Shown here one piece after another: positions 15,211 to 23,914 of a DNA stretch of 46,784 nucleotides. Under the pieces are notes generated by a model that was not told where the DNA came from, made no database searches, and was given only the letters and a program-made list of their open reading frames with translations. The position numbers and the translations under genes were made by a program. Source of the DNA: Amycolatopsis nivea (lineage in GTDB: Bacteria > Actinomycetota > Actinomycetes > Mycobacteriales > Pseudonocardiaceae); NCBI RefSeq assembly GCF_004522235.1, contig NZ_SDLT01000052.1, positions 1-46,784 on the forward strand, given 5' to 3'. How positions within the stretch are numbered: position 1 is the first letter of the stretch; each line of letters starts with the position of its first letter.

Positions 15211-16424
15211 CCAGCGTGACCGCGCGGCTCGGCCAGGGTGCCGCGGCACGTGCGCACCCCGCTCTTCGACCCGGCGCATCACCGGCGCGGCCAGAATCCC
15301 GTGTATCAGCACGGAAAGCGCCACCGCCAGCGCGCCCACCCGCCACAGCTGGTCGGCGCCCGGCAGGTTGGCTTGGTGGAGTCCGTAGGCGAGGTAGTAG
15401 AGCGTTCCGATGCCGCGCACGCCGAAGAACGCGATCGCGAGCGCGGCGCGTCCGCGGGCGGGGGAGCGGATGAGGGAACCGACTCCGGTGAGCGGCCGGA
15501 TAACGAACACCGCGACAGCCGCGAAGAGGACTTCGAGCAGGGTTGTCCCGCGCAGCAGGCCGTCGCCGAGGGCGAAGCCCAGACCCAGCAGCGTGATGGC
15601 GACGAAGAGCCGTTCGAGCTGGCGGCCGAAGGTGTGCAGGACCTCGTGGTAGCCGTGCGAACGCTCACTGGTCCGCACGCACACGGCTGCGGTGAACACG
15701 GCGAGGAAACCGTTGCCGTGCAGCAGTTCCGCCACCGCGAACGGCAGGAAGGCCAGTGCCAGCAGCACCAATCCGTCGGAATATTCGGCCAGCCGGAAGC
15801 GCGACGACGGGATGCGGAAGAACGCCCACGCCAGGAGCCGGCCGAGGGCGAGCCCGACCAGCACCCCGATCGGCAGCGGCAGCAGCACGTCGGTGCCGAT
15901 CGACACGTGGGTTCCCGCCAGCAGCAGCGCGACGAGGACGAACGGCATCGCGAGACCGTCGTTGAGGCCCGCTTCGGTGGTGAGGGTGAAGCGGATCTCG
16001 TTGTCCCGCGCCAGATCCGGTTCCACGCCGGGGTCGGGGACTCCGACGTCGCCGGCCAGCACCGGGTCGGTGGGGGAGAGCGCCGAACCCAGGAGCAGCG
16101 CGGCGGCGGGGGCGAGCCCGAGCCACCACCAGCCGAGCAGGGCGACATCCATCTTCGCAGCCCGAACGGCCGGTCCACGGACAGGCCCGCACCCGCCAGC
16201 GCGAGCACGATGCCGAGCTGGGTGAAGGATTCCACCACGTCCGCATGCTGGGCGGGCGAGGCCCAGTCGCCGAGGTAGGGCAGCGGCAGCAGGCCGAGCA
16301 GCAGCCCGGCGAGCAACATCACCAGCGGGGTGGAGAACGGGCGGTCGGCGACCAGTTTCGGCAGCACGGCCGCGGCGAGCGCGAGCAGTCCGGCGACGCC
16401 GAACAGGACCGGGAGCGGCGGCAC
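15202..16424 (-). pseudogene. Cation/proton antiporter (CPA1/NhaP-like), disrupted by deletion and frameshift
   Basis: The frame from GTG 16424 encodes a normal start (LPVLFGVAGLLALAAAVLPK, then LALAGAGLSVDRPFGLRRW), but at about 16150 it leaves the family frame. The rest continues in another frame from DVALLGWWWLGLAPAAALLL through SPTDPVLAGDV, TTEAGLNDGLAMPFV and FFGVRGIGTLYYLAYG to the stop at 15202. Relatives have some 15-17 extra residues between RRW and VALLGWW, so a short internal deletion not divisible by three fits. The GTG lies directly after the clpC-type stop (TGAGGTG), so the two are cotranscribed. Either it is a true pseudogene or there is an assembly error at one site. Intact, it would exchange Na+ or K+ for H+. 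Confidence 0.75.
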
Positions 16425-16425
16425 C

Positions 16426-18924
16426 TCAGGCGGTCGCTGAGGTGTCGAAGCGAAGTCCCTCGTCGCCCGCGTCCACGCGCACCGCGGTGCCGGGCGCGAC
16501 GTCGCCGGACAGCAGCCGGCTCGACAGCGGGTTGTCCACGTACCGCTGGATCGCCCGCCGCAGCGGCCGCGCGCCGAACTGCGGTTCGTAGCCCAGTTCG
16601 CTGATCCGCCGCACCGCCTCCGGCGTGAACTCGACGGTGAGACCCTGCGCGTGCGCCCGCCGTTTCGTGCGCTCCAGCAGCAGTTCCGTGATCCGGTCGA
16701 GCTGGCCGGCTTCCAAGCGGCGGAAGACGACGATCTCGTCGATCCGGTTCAGGAACTCCGGGCGGAACGATTCGCGCAGCCGCCGCATGAGGCGTTCGCG
16801 CAGCTGGTCGCCGTCGCCGTCGGCGGGCTGGACGAAGCCGAGCGCGCCGTGGGTCGAGCTGCCGACGAGGTCCGAGCCGAGGTTGCTGGTCATGATGAGG
16901 ACCGTGTTGGCGAAGTTGACCGTGCGGCCGCGGCCGTCGGTGAGACGGCCGTCGTCGAGGACCTGCAGCAGCACGTTGAACAGGTCCGGATGCGCCTTCT
17001 CGACCTCGTCGAGCAGCACCACGGAGTACGGACGGCGCCGCACCGCCTCGGTGAGCTGGCCGGCGTCCTCGTACCCGACGTACCCGGGCGGCGAACCGAT
17101 CAGCCTGCTGACGGTGTGCCGCTCGGAGTACTCGCTCATGTCGATGCGCACCATGCTGTCCTGGTCGCCGAACAGCGCCTCGGCCAGCGCCCGCGCGAGT
17201 TCGGTCTTGCCGACGCCGGTGGGGCCGAGGAACAGGAAGCTGCCGAACGGCCGGTCGGGCTCCGCGAGCCCGGCGCGGGACCGCCGCACCGCCTCGGCGA
17301 CCGCGCGCACGGCGTCGTCCTGGCCGATCACGCGGTCGTGCAGGTGCTCCTCCAGGCCGAGCAGGCGCTCCCGCTCGGTCTCGGTGAGCCGCGTCGCGGG
17401 CACGCCGGTCAGCCGGGAGACGACCTCGGCGATGTCCGCGTCGGTGACCTCCACCGGTCCGCCTGGGCGTTCGACGGGTTGTTCGAGACGTTTCCGCACG
17501 TCAGCTGCCTCGTCGCGGAGCGAGGACGCGCGTTCGAAATCCTCCTCGGCGACGGCCTGGTCCTTCTCGCACTGCAATTGGTCGAGCCTGGCCTGCAGCT
17601 CGCGCTGGCCGTCGGGCTTGGTCCGCGCGCGCAGCCGGACGCGAGCACCGGCCTGGTCGATCAGGTCGATCGCCTTGTCCGGCAGGAACCGTTCGGTCAG
17701 GTAGCGGTCGGACAGGTCGACGGCCGCCCGCAGCGCGTCGTCGGTGTAATGGACCTGGTGGTGGGCCTCGTAGCGGTCGCGGAGGCCGTGCAGGATCGAC
17801 ACGGCGTCCTCGACAGTCGGCTCGGGCACCAGGATCGGCTGGAACCGGCGTTCCAGCGCCGGATCACGTTCGATGCCGGTGCGGTACTCGTCGAGCGTGG
17901 TCGCCCCGACGATGTGCAGCTCGCCGCGCGCGAGCGCCGGTTTCAGCATGTTCCCGGCGCCCTGGCCGCCGCTGCCCTCGCTCGCGCCGGCACCGACGAT
18001 CGTGTGCAGCTCGTCGACGAACACGATCAGCTGGTCGCCGTGCTCGCGGATCTCCTTGAGCAGCGCGGACATCCGCTCCTCGAAATCGCCGCGGTAGCGC
18101 GTGCCGGCGACCATCGCGGTGAGATCGAGCTGCACGACGTGGCGGCCGCTGAGGATGTCGGGCACGTCGTCGTCGGCGAGCCGCTGCGCGAGGCCTTCGA
18201 CGATCGCGGTCTTGCCGACGCCCGCCTCGCCGATCAGCACCGGGTTGTTCTTGGTTCGGCGGGACAGCACCTCGACGGTCTGCTCGATCTCGTCGTCGCG
18301 GCCGATCACCGGGTCGATCCGGCCGTCGCGGGCGCGGGCGGTGAGGTCTTCGCCGTACTGGGCGAGCGTCGGGGTGTCCTGCAGCGGTGTCGGGCTGTCC
18401 GCGGCGGAATCCTGCCGGAGGCGGTCGGTGGTCACGCCCTCTTCCCGCAGGATGCGGCCCGCTTCGGACTCCTCGTTGGCGGCGAGCGCGGCCAGCAGGT
18501 GCTCGGGGCCGATGAACGGGGAGCCGAGCCCGCGGGCGAGCTGGTGGGCGTCGATCAGCGTGCGTTTCGCACCGGGCGCCAGCGCGGTCGCCGTGGTTTC
18601 GCCGTTGGCTGCGTGGTCGCGTTCGACGCGTCCGGCGACCTTGGCCGGGTCGACCCCGGCGCGGGTCAGCGCGCGCGCGGTGGCGGGCAGCTGGGTGGCG
18701 GCCCACAGCAGGTGCTGGGTGTCGACGTGCCGCCCGCCCCACGCGCCCGCGCGGTCCGCCGCCTCCGCGACGAGCCCGCGAGCCTGGTCGGTGAGCAGGC
18801 GCGCCACGTCGACCGAGTAGCCGCGGCGGCCGGGCGCGGCCTGGCCGAAGAACTGCGACAGGAACTGGTCGAAGGGGCTGTTGCCCTGGCCGGGCGGGAA
18901 AAATCCGGTCATCGGAGCGCTCAC
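16426..18924 (-). CDS. clpC: ClpC-type AAA+ unfoldase (Clp protease ATP-binding subunit)
   Basis: An 832-residue Hsp100 protein. It opens with a glycine/phenylalanine-rich stretch (FFPPGQGNSPFDQFLSQFFG), then two Clp_N repeats, AAA1 with Walker A GEAGVGKT and Walker B IVFVDELHT, a UVR-like middle region (CEKDQAVAEEDFERASSLRD), and AAA2 with GPTGVGKT and VVLLDEVEKA. A GALGF loop before FRPEFLNRIDEIVVF is the ClpP-docking loop, so it belongs to the proteolytic ClpC class, not the ClpB disaggregases. The middle region is short, also unlike ClpB. The start is GTG 18924, with ATG 18912 possible. It is probably a stress-induced paralogue of the housekeeping ClpC, because a sigma-B-type promoter lies 28 bases upstream. 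It heads an operon with the antiporter. Confidence 0.85.
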   Translation of the reverse strand: MSAPMTGFFPPGQGNSPFDQFLSQFFGQAAPGRRGYSVDVARLLTDQARGLVAEAADRAGAWGGRHVDTQHLLWAATQLPATARALTRAGVDPAKVAGRVERDHAANGETTATALAPGAKRTLIDAHQLARGLGSPFIGPEHLLAALAANEESEAGRILREEGVTTDRLRQDSAADSPTPLQDTPTLAQYGEDLTARARDGRIDPVIGRDDEIEQTVEVLSRRTKNNPVLIGEAGVGKTAIVEGLAQRLADDDVPDILSGRHVVQLDLTAMVAGTRYRGDFEERMSALLKEIREHGDQLIVFVDELHTIVGAGASEGSGGQGAGNMLKPALARGELHIVGATTLDEYRTGIERDPALERRFQPILVPEPTVEDAVSILHGLRDRYEAHHQVHYTDDALRAAVDLSDRYLTERFLPDKAIDLIDQAGARVRLRARTKPDGQRELQARLDQLQCEKDQAVAEEDFERASSLRDEAADVRKRLEQPVERPGGPVEVTDADIAEVVSRLTGVPATRLTETERERLLGLEEHLHDRVIGQDDAVRAVAEAVRRSRAGLAEPDRPFGSFLFLGPTGVGKTELARALAEALFGDQDSMVRIDMSEYSERHTVSRLIGSPPGYVGYEDAGQLTEAVRRRPYSVVLLDEVEKAHPDLFNVLLQVLDDGRLTDGRGRTVNFANTVLIMTSNLGSDLVGSSTHGALGFVQPADGDGDQLRERLMRRLRESFRPEFLNRIDEIVVFRRLEAGQLDRITELLLERTKRRAHAQGLTVEFTPEAVRRISELGYEPQFGARPLRRAIQRYVDNPLSSRLLSGDVAPGTAVRVDAGDEGLRFDTSATA

Positions 18925-18951
18925 ATCTCGGAATCGGGGTCAGGAGTCCGC

Positions 18952-18976
18952 TTACCCGCTGCCCGCGCCGGTAAAC
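18952..18976 (-). promoter_or_regulatory. Sigma-B-type promoter for the clpC operon
   Basis: On the minus strand this reads GTTT-N15-GGGTAA, ending 27 bases before the clpC start. The motif and spacing equal those before the gas vesicle and molybdenum hydroxylase operons in this window and fit the SigB-family consensus of actinomycetes and Bacillus (GTTT...GGGTAT). Confidence 0.6.
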
Positions 18977-19007
18977 GGGCGCCGCCGGTCGTGCCTCCAG
19001 GCCGCAC

Positions 19008-19033
19008 GTTTCGCGCTCCCGGCGTGCGGGCAC
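19008..19033 (+). promoter_or_regulatory. Weak sigma-B-like promoter for the ligD operon
   Basis: GTTT-N16-GGGCAC ends 22 bases before the first ligD gene. It differs from the GGGTAC form by one base and has one extra spacer base, so it is a weaker candidate than its divergent neighbour. If real, clpC and ligD would be coregulated from one intergenic region. The ribosome site GGAGGTGGTGGG follows. Confidence 0.35.
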
Positions 19034-19055
19034 CCGGGCGGTCGGAGGTGGTGGG

Positions 19056-19615
19056 ATGTCCTCGAAGGACCGGCTGGCCGCGTACCGCGCCAAACGCGAC
19101 CCGCGCCGGACCCCGGAGCCGAGCGGGGGCCGCGGGAACGCCGAACCGGTGTTCGTCGTCCAGCGGCACGACGCGAGCAGCCTGCACTTCGATTTCCGGT
19201 TGGAGATCGGCGGCGTTCTCGTCTCGTGGTCGGTGCCGAAGGGTCCGTCGCTGAATTCCTCGGACCGGCGGCTCGCCATCCGCACCGAGGACCACCCGCT
19301 CGACTACGCCCGGTTCGAGGGCACCATTCCCGCCGAGGAGTATGGCGGCGGCACCGTGATCGTGTGGGACACCGGCCCGTTCGACGTGCTCACCGACGAC
19401 CCGGCCGACCAAGCCCTCGAAGACGGCCATCTCAAGGTCTGCCTGCACGGCGAGAAGCTGAAGGGCGCCTTCTCCCTGATCCGCCGCGACTCTTCCGGCC
19501 AGGAGCAGTGGCTGCTGATCGAAAGGACGACGAGGGCGCCGACCGCCGCCGCAAACCCGCGAAGACCCAGCTCGAATCCGTGCTCACCGGACGCACCAAC
19601 CGGGACCTCGAATGA
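19056..19615 (+). pseudogene. ligD: LigD 3'-phosphoesterase domain protein, apparent frameshift near the C-terminus
   Basis: This encodes the stand-alone phosphoesterase part of LigD, which trims 3' ends during non-homologous end joining. Residues 1-155 are well conserved: FVVQRHDASSLHFDFRLE with the metal and catalytic residues His38, His44 and Asp46, TEDHPLDY with His80, and GTIPAEEYGGGTVIVWD. After WLLI the frame changes. The next frame supplies the expected tail KDDEGADRRRKPAKTQLESV and stops at 19615 with an ATGA overlap to the ligase gene. One base appears to be missing near 19519-19524 (ATCGAAAGGAC). The core is intact, so activity might survive if this is a sequencing error. Read as written, translation would run on out of frame. 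Confidence 0.75.
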
Positions 19616-20556
19616 CTGGTCCTGGCTGGCGCGAGCCGACCCTCGCCACCCTCACCGACCGCCGCTTTTCCGACGAGGACTGGATCTACGAGCGCAAGCT
19701 CGACGGCGTACGCGCGATCTGCGTGCGCGACGGCGGCACGCCCACGCTGTACTCCCGCAACCGCAAGGTGATGGACAACGCGTACCCCGAGATCGTGGAA
19801 GCCCTTGCCGCGCAAGGCGGACCGCGATTCGTCGCGGACGGGGAGATCGTCGCGTTCGACGGGGACCAGACCAGTTTCGCCGCGCTCCAGCCGCGCATCC
19901 ACCTGACCGATCCGGAGCGCGCCCGCGCGACCGGCGTGCGCGTGTACTACTACCTCTTCGACCTCCTGTACTACGACGAGCAGGACACCACGCCGCTTCC
20001 CCTGCGCGAGCGCAAGTCGATCCTGCGCGACGCCTTCACCTTCAAAGACCCGCTCCGCCTGTCCTCGCACCGCAACACCGAGGGCGAGAAGTACTTCGAG
20101 GAGGCGTGCCGCCGCGGCTGGGAGGGCGTGATCGCGAAACGCGCCGACGCGCCGTACCACCACGGCCGCTCGCCGGACTGGCTGAAGTTCAAGTGCCAGC
20201 AGGGGCAGGAGATGGTGATCGGCGGGTTCACCGCCCCGCAGGGCAGCCGCATCGGTTTCGGCGCGCTGCTGCTGGGCTACCACGAGAAGGGGCGGCTGCG
20301 GTACGCGGGCAAAGTCGGCACCGGGTTCGACCACCGGCTGTTGACCTCGCTGCACGCCGAACTGGTCCGGCGCGAAACGGACGGTTCGCCGTTCGCCGAT
20401 CCGGTGCGAGAGCCGGGTGCGCGCTGGGTGCGGCCCGAGCTGGTCGCCCAGATCGGGTTCTCCGAGTGGACCCGCGACGGCCGGTTGCGGCACCCGAGGT
20501 TCACCGGCCTGCGCGAGGACAAGAAGCCGTCCGACGTGATCCGGGAGCACCCGTGA
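19612..20556 (+). CDS. ligD: LigD ATP-dependent DNA ligase domain protein
   Basis: A 314-residue stand-alone ligase. The adenylation motif is ERKLDGVRA with Lys29, followed by YSRNRKVMDNAYPEI, VADGEIVAFDG, YLFDLLY, GWEGVIAKRADAPYHHGRSP and DWLKFKCQQGQEMVIGGFT (motifs Ia to V). An OB-fold domain fills the C-terminal half, with the FSEWTRDGRLRHPRFTGLRE ending typical of LigD. It seals double-strand breaks with Ku and the polymerase and phosphoesterase parts. It overlaps both neighbours by four bases (ATGA, GTGA). No ku gene is in the window. Confidence 0.9.
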   Translation: MTGPGWREPTLATLTDRRFSDEDWIYERKLDGVRAICVRDGGTPTLYSRNRKVMDNAYPEIVEALAAQGGPRFVADGEIVAFDGDQTSFAALQPRIHLTDPERARATGVRVYYYLFDLLYYDEQDTTPLPLRERKSILRDAFTFKDPLRLSSHRNTEGEKYFEEACRRGWEGVIAKRADAPYHHGRSPDWLKFKCQQGQEMVIGGFTAPQGSRIGFGALLLGYHEKGRLRYAGKVGTGFDHRLLTSLHAELVRRETDGSPFADPVREPGARWVRPELVAQIGFSEWTRDGRLRHPRFTGLREDKKPSDVIREHP

Positions 20557-21416
20557 AGATTTCCCATCCTGACAAGGTTTTCTACCCCGCCGACGGTCTC
20601 ACCAAGGGCGACGTCGTCAAGCATTACCGCACGGTCGCGCCCGCGATGCTGCCGCACCTGCGCGGCCGCCCCCTCACGCTGCGGCGGTACCCGGACGGCA
20701 TCGAGTCCGAGGGGTGGTTCCAGAAGCATCCGGGCGAGCACTTCCCGTCGTGGCTGCGCACCGAACGCGTGCCGCGCCGGGGCGGCGGGACCGACGAGTA
20801 CGTCGTGTGCGACGACGAGGATTCCCTGCTGTACCTGGCGGACCAGGGCACGGTGGAGTTCCACGTCTGGCTGTCTACTGTGGACGCTCCGGAGAGGCCG
20901 GACCTGCTGGTGCTCGATCTGGACCCGCCGGACGGCACCGACGTCGCCGACCTGCGCACCGCAGCCCGCCGCATCCGCGACCACTACGCCGACGCCGGTC
21001 TCGCCGCGTACCTCCAGGCCACCGGCGGACGCGGCTTCCACGTCGTGGCGCCCCTCGACGCCACGGCGACCACGGACGTGGTCCTGGAACTCTCCCGAGC
21101 CTTGGCGGACCGCATCGCCGCGGCCGACCCGGAGCACCTGACCACCGCCCAGTGCAAGGACCGGCGCGGCGACCGCGTCTTCGTGGACGCGAACCGCAAC
21201 GGCTACGCCCAGACGTTCGTGGCCCCGTACTCCCTGCGCGCCCGCCCCGGCGCGGCGTCGGCGACCCCGCTGGACTGGAGGGAACTCGGCAAGGCCGAGC
21301 CGAACGGCTGGGGCCCGGACAAACTGCACCGGCGGCTGGCGCGCAAGGACGACCCGTGGCGCGGAATGGAGAAGGACGCCGGATCAGCGGAGAAGGCGCT
21401 GGAAAAGCTCAGCTGA
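20553..21416 (+). CDS. ligD: LigD primase-polymerase domain protein
   Basis: A 287-residue stand-alone polymerase of the archaeo-eukaryotic primase fold, the third part of a split LigD. The start is GTG 20553 (VKISHPDKVFYPADGLTKGD), overlapping the ligase stop. Catalytic aspartates are in LLVLDLDPPDG (Asp122 and Asp124). Other conserved parts are YLADQGTVEFHVWLS, ATGGRGFHVVAPL and DRVFVDANRNGYAQTFVAPY (with SLRARPGA after it). It fills gaps and adds nucleotides at broken ends during end joining. The operon ends 24 bases before palindromic element 2. Confidence 0.9.
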   Translation: MKISHPDKVFYPADGLTKGDVVKHYRTVAPAMLPHLRGRPLTLRRYPDGIESEGWFQKHPGEHFPSWLRTERVPRRGGGTDEYVVCDDEDSLLYLADQGTVEFHVWLSTVDAPERPDLLVLDLDPPDGTDVADLRTAARRIRDHYADAGLAAYLQATGGRGFHVVAPLDATATTDVVLELSRALADRIAAADPEHLTTAQCKDRRGDRVFVDANRNGYAQTFVAPYSLRARPGAASATPLDWRELGKAEPNGWGPDKLHRRLARKDDPWRGMEKDAGSAEKALEKLS

Positions 21417-21439
21417 CCCGCCTTTCCCGCCACCGGGCT

Positions 21440-21494
21440 GTCCGTGAAGGACTCCTTGGGGGAATCAGATTCCGTCAAGGAGCCCTTCACGGAC
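21440..21494. repeat. Palindromic intergenic element 2 (CCGTGAAGG subtype)
   Basis: A 55-bp palindrome with 27-base arms starting GTCCGTGAAGG, centred on GGAATC-A-GATTCC, with three arm mismatches. It lies between the convergent ligD polymerase gene (ends 21416) and protease gene (ends 21519), an ideal position for a bidirectional terminator. It shares its central GGAATC-GATTCC core with the other elements. Confidence 0.8.
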
Positions 21495-21518
21495 GACGTG
21501 CACCAGGGCCCGCGGCGA

Positions 21519-22262
21519 TCAGACCCCGGAGACCTGCTGAATCCAGTCCCGCCCGGCGGCCACGCTGCCGTAGGTGGTGACGCTGGAGCGGTCGCTGGTG
21601 GAGCACACCCCGACCTGGATCCCGCCGTCGACCATCGGGCCGCCCGAGTCGCCGCCCGCCACCGCGCCGTTCGGGGTGCTCGCCGTGATGGCCGGTCCGC
21701 CGGAGTTGTCGCTGTCCTGGGTGTTCGAGATCGTCACCTCGGCCTTCTTCAGCACGCTCGACTGGTGGTGGCCCTCGTCGGTGCTCTGCGTCGCGCCCCA
21801 GCCGTACACGGTGGCGCTGTCGCCTTCCTGCGCGTCGTCGGAGCTGCTGGCGAGGCGGGCGTACGTGCTGCCGCCGTCGGTGTTCAGTTTGATCAGCGCC
21901 AGGTCGCCGCCGGAGTAGACGTAGGTGGAGGCGGCCTTGGCGTGCACGCCGCCGCTGGCGCTGTTGGAACCGATGTACAGGTCGATGTCGGTGAGGCGCT
22001 GTCCGTTGTTGTCGTACATGCAGTGCTTCGCGGTGAGGACCCAGCGGCTGCCGATCAGGGTGCTGGTGCAGAAGAAGGTGTAGCCGTTCGCGTGGCCGTT
22101 GAAGCGCGTGATGTAGCCGGGGTTCTGCGCGGTGCTGCCGCCGATGATCGACGGCTGGGCGGCGGGCGCCGCGGGGCTCGCGGACGCGGGGGTCACGGCG
22201 AACGCGCCGAGCACCGCGCAGGAACCGGTCAGCACGGCGAGGGCCCGGGTGAGTGCGCGCAT
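21519..22262 (-). CDS. Secreted trypsin-like serine protease (S1 family)
   Basis: A 247-residue secreted protease. ATG 22262 follows AAGGAGC. The signal peptide ends near TPASA, and a short propeptide precedes the mature N-terminus IIGG at 39-42. The catalytic triad is complete: His80 in VLTAKHC, Asp120 in SGGDLALIKL and Ser206 in GGDSGGP. Cysteines at 65 and 81 can form the usual disulfide. The residue six before the catalytic serine, which usually sets trypsin-like preference, is not an obvious Asp, so specificity is uncertain. Confidence 0.9.
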   Translation of the reverse strand: MRALTRALAVLTGSCAVLGAFAVTPASASPAAPAAQPSIIGGSTAQNPGYITRFNGHANGYTFFCTSTLIGSRWVLTAKHCMYDNNGQRLTDIDLYIGSNSASGGVHAKAASTYVYSGGDLALIKLNTDGGSTYARLASSSDDAQEGDSATVYGWGATQSTDEGHHQSSVLKKAEVTISNTQDSDNSGGPAITASTPNGAVAGGDSGGPMVDGGIQVGVCSTSDRSSVTTYGSVAAGRDWIQQVSGV

Positions 22263-22449
22263 GTCGCTCCTTGGGGACAGTTTCCGATGGGGGACGCTTC
22301 CGAACGTAAGCAGCGCGGCCGGGCGGCGGAATCCGCCGAACCGCCGGTAGCGGGCAAGCGGCGGCGACGCGACTTTCGGCGGGTTGCCAACCGGTGAACG
22401 GATGCCGAGAATCCGTCTCGACCGGTCCGTTTTTTCCAGGAGAGGCGAA

Positions 22450-23364
22450 ATGCGGTTGTTCGCCCCGGCTCCGGGCGGGGAGCGGCTGGCCAAGGCACTG
22501 GCCGAGGGGCCCTTCGAACGCGCCCTGACGCTGGCGATCGAGCGCAGCGGCCTCGGGCTGGCGCGGCTGCGCGAACGGCTCGCGGCCTCGGGCGTACCGG
22601 TCAGCACGACCACGCTCAGCTCCTGGCGCACCGGGCGCAGCCGTCCGGAACGGCCGGAATCGTTGCGGGCACTGGCTTTGCTCGAGCCGGTCCTGGACGT
22701 CCCGCCGGGGACGCTGCGCGCGCTGCTGGACCGGCCGCGCACCGGCGCCCCGGCCCCGCGCGCGGCGCGCTGGGACCGGTTGTGGGAGAACCGCAGCCTG
22801 CTTCCGATGGTGCTGAACTCGTTCGAGGACTCTTCGCCGGAATCGGTCAGCGTGCACGAAACCCTGCACGTCGACGCCGTGGGACGGATGCGCGGTCTTC
22901 ACGTGCGGGAAGTGCTGCGGGCGCTGGACGAACCGGCGTTCGTGCGCATCGTCGCGCTGCGCGGGTTCACGCCCGGGCAGTCGCCGGCGCTGGTGTCTGC
23001 GCGGTACTGCCGGCCCGGCGTCGTGCGGACGACGCCGGAACAGGCGTTCTCGGTGACGGAACTCGTCCTCGACCATCCGCTGGCGCCAGGCGAGACGGGG
23101 ATCGTCGAGTACCGGTTCGCGTTCCGCGACGAGGAACCGGATTCGCGCTACGACCGGCGGTTCCGGCTGCCGATCGCGGAACACCTGCTGGAAGTGCATT
23201 TCGATCCCGCGGCGCTGCCCGCCGAATGCGTGGCCTACCGGCAGGACTCGCCGTCCGGGCCGGAGCAGGAGACCGCGGAGGTCCGGCTGCGGCCCGGCGT
23301 GCCCGCGCACGTGATCCGGACCGGGCAGGGGGCCGGAATTCACGGAATGCGGTGGCGGTGGTGA
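22450..23364 (+). CDS. Helix-turn-helix regulator with large C-terminal domain
   Basis: A 304-residue protein. ATG 22450 has AGGAGAGG eight bases upstream. Residues 20-75 look like an XRE-type helix-turn-helix (ALTLAIERSGLGLARLRERL, then VSTTTLSSWRTGRSRPERPE). The rest (about 100-304) looks beta-rich (SVSVHETLHVDAVGRMRGLH, FSVTELVLDHPLAPGETGIV) and is similar in style to uncharacterised actinobacterial XRE proteins with a C-terminal sensory domain. It precedes the gas vesicle operon by 265 bases on the same strand, so it could regulate it; that is inference from position only. Confidence 0.65.
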   Translation: MRLFAPAPGGERLAKALAEGPFERALTLAIERSGLGLARLRERLAASGVPVSTTTLSSWRTGRSRPERPESLRALALLEPVLDVPPGTLRALLDRPRTGAPAPRAARWDRLWENRSLLPMVLNSFEDSSPESVSVHETLHVDAVGRMRGLHVREVLRALDEPAFVRIVALRGFTPGQSPALVSARYCRPGVVRTTPEQAFSVTELVLDHPLAPGETGIVEYRFAFRDEEPDSRYDRRFRLPIAEHLLEVHFDPAALPAECVAYRQDSPSGPEQETAEVRLRPGVPAHVIRTGQGAGIHGMRWRW

Positions 23365-23545
23365 TTTCGTGACCGTCCGCGATCCACTGCGGACGGCCGC
23401 GGTTTGTCCTTCTTGGACAGACAGTGCTTTCCGTTGGGAACAGAGCGCTTCGCGCGCGGTCCGCTACTGAGCGTTCGATTCTGCGCTGACTGGTGGGCGG
23501 CGCTGCGCTGTTCGGCGCAATTTCGATGTTCCTGGCGAGTAGGCA

Positions 23546-23570
23546 GTTTTGGCCGGAGCACCCGGGGTAG
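23546..23570 (+). promoter_or_regulatory. Sigma-B-type promoter for the gas vesicle operon
   Basis: GTTT-N15-GGGTAG lies about 60 bases before the gvpO start. It is the only strong promoter-like motif I see in the 265-base gap after the helix-turn-helix gene, which otherwise shows no gene. Gas vesicle genes of Streptomyces coelicolor are, from memory, part of the SigB osmotic-stress regulon, so the match is expected. Confidence 0.6.
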
Positions 23571-23629
23571 CCGACTCCACATGTTTCATCGGCCTGACGA
23601 GAGTGGACGCGACGACGGCCGGAGGCGTG

Positions 23630-23896
23630 ATGGCTGAAAACAGCCGGTCGCCCGCCGGGCTCATGCGCGACGCGCGTGCGGTGTTCGAGGAGCTGACCGA
23701 AAAGGACATCGAATCCGTGTCGGCGTTCACCCGGGACGGCGACGGATGGAAGCTGCTGGTCGAAGTGCTTGAGCTGGAACGGGTTCCGGACACCACCAGC
23801 CTGATGGCCACGTACTGCGTGCGGGTCGACGCACAGGGCGGCTTCCTCGGCTACGAGCAGGTCCGGAAATACGCGCGCGGCCAGATCGACGCGTGA
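23630..23896 (+). CDS. gvpO: Gas vesicle protein GvpO
   Basis: An 88-residue first gene of the gas vesicle operon. It has the GvpO signature: ARAVFEELTEKDIESVSAFT, then GWKLLVEVLELERVPDTTSL and YEQVRKYARGQ at the end. ATG 23630 follows GGAGG with a rather short spacing. GvpO is an accessory protein found in halophilic archaea and actinomycetes and is needed for vesicle formation in haloarchaea. It is followed by gvpA after 18 bases. Confidence 0.9.
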   Translation: MAENSRSPAGLMRDARAVFEELTEKDIESVSAFTRDGDGWKLLVEVLELERVPDTTSLMATYCVRVDAQGGFLGYEQVRKYARGQIDA

Positions 23897-23914
23897 GGAA
23901 GGGAAGGCGATTTC

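Noticed and set aside
18925..19055. HspR (HAIR) or HrcA (CIRCE) operator before clpC
   Set aside because: Neither CTTGAGT-N7-ACTCAAG nor the CIRCE dyad is present.
16651..19254. Plus-strand open frame of 867 codons
   Set aside because: Shadow of clpC on the other strand; clpC has full AAA+ motifs.
19056..21416. A single 786-codon LigD-like fusion gene
   Set aside because: The middle 340 or so codons are out of frame with the ligase, whose own frame is intact with ATGA and GTGA overlaps. I treat it as three genes with a frameshift.
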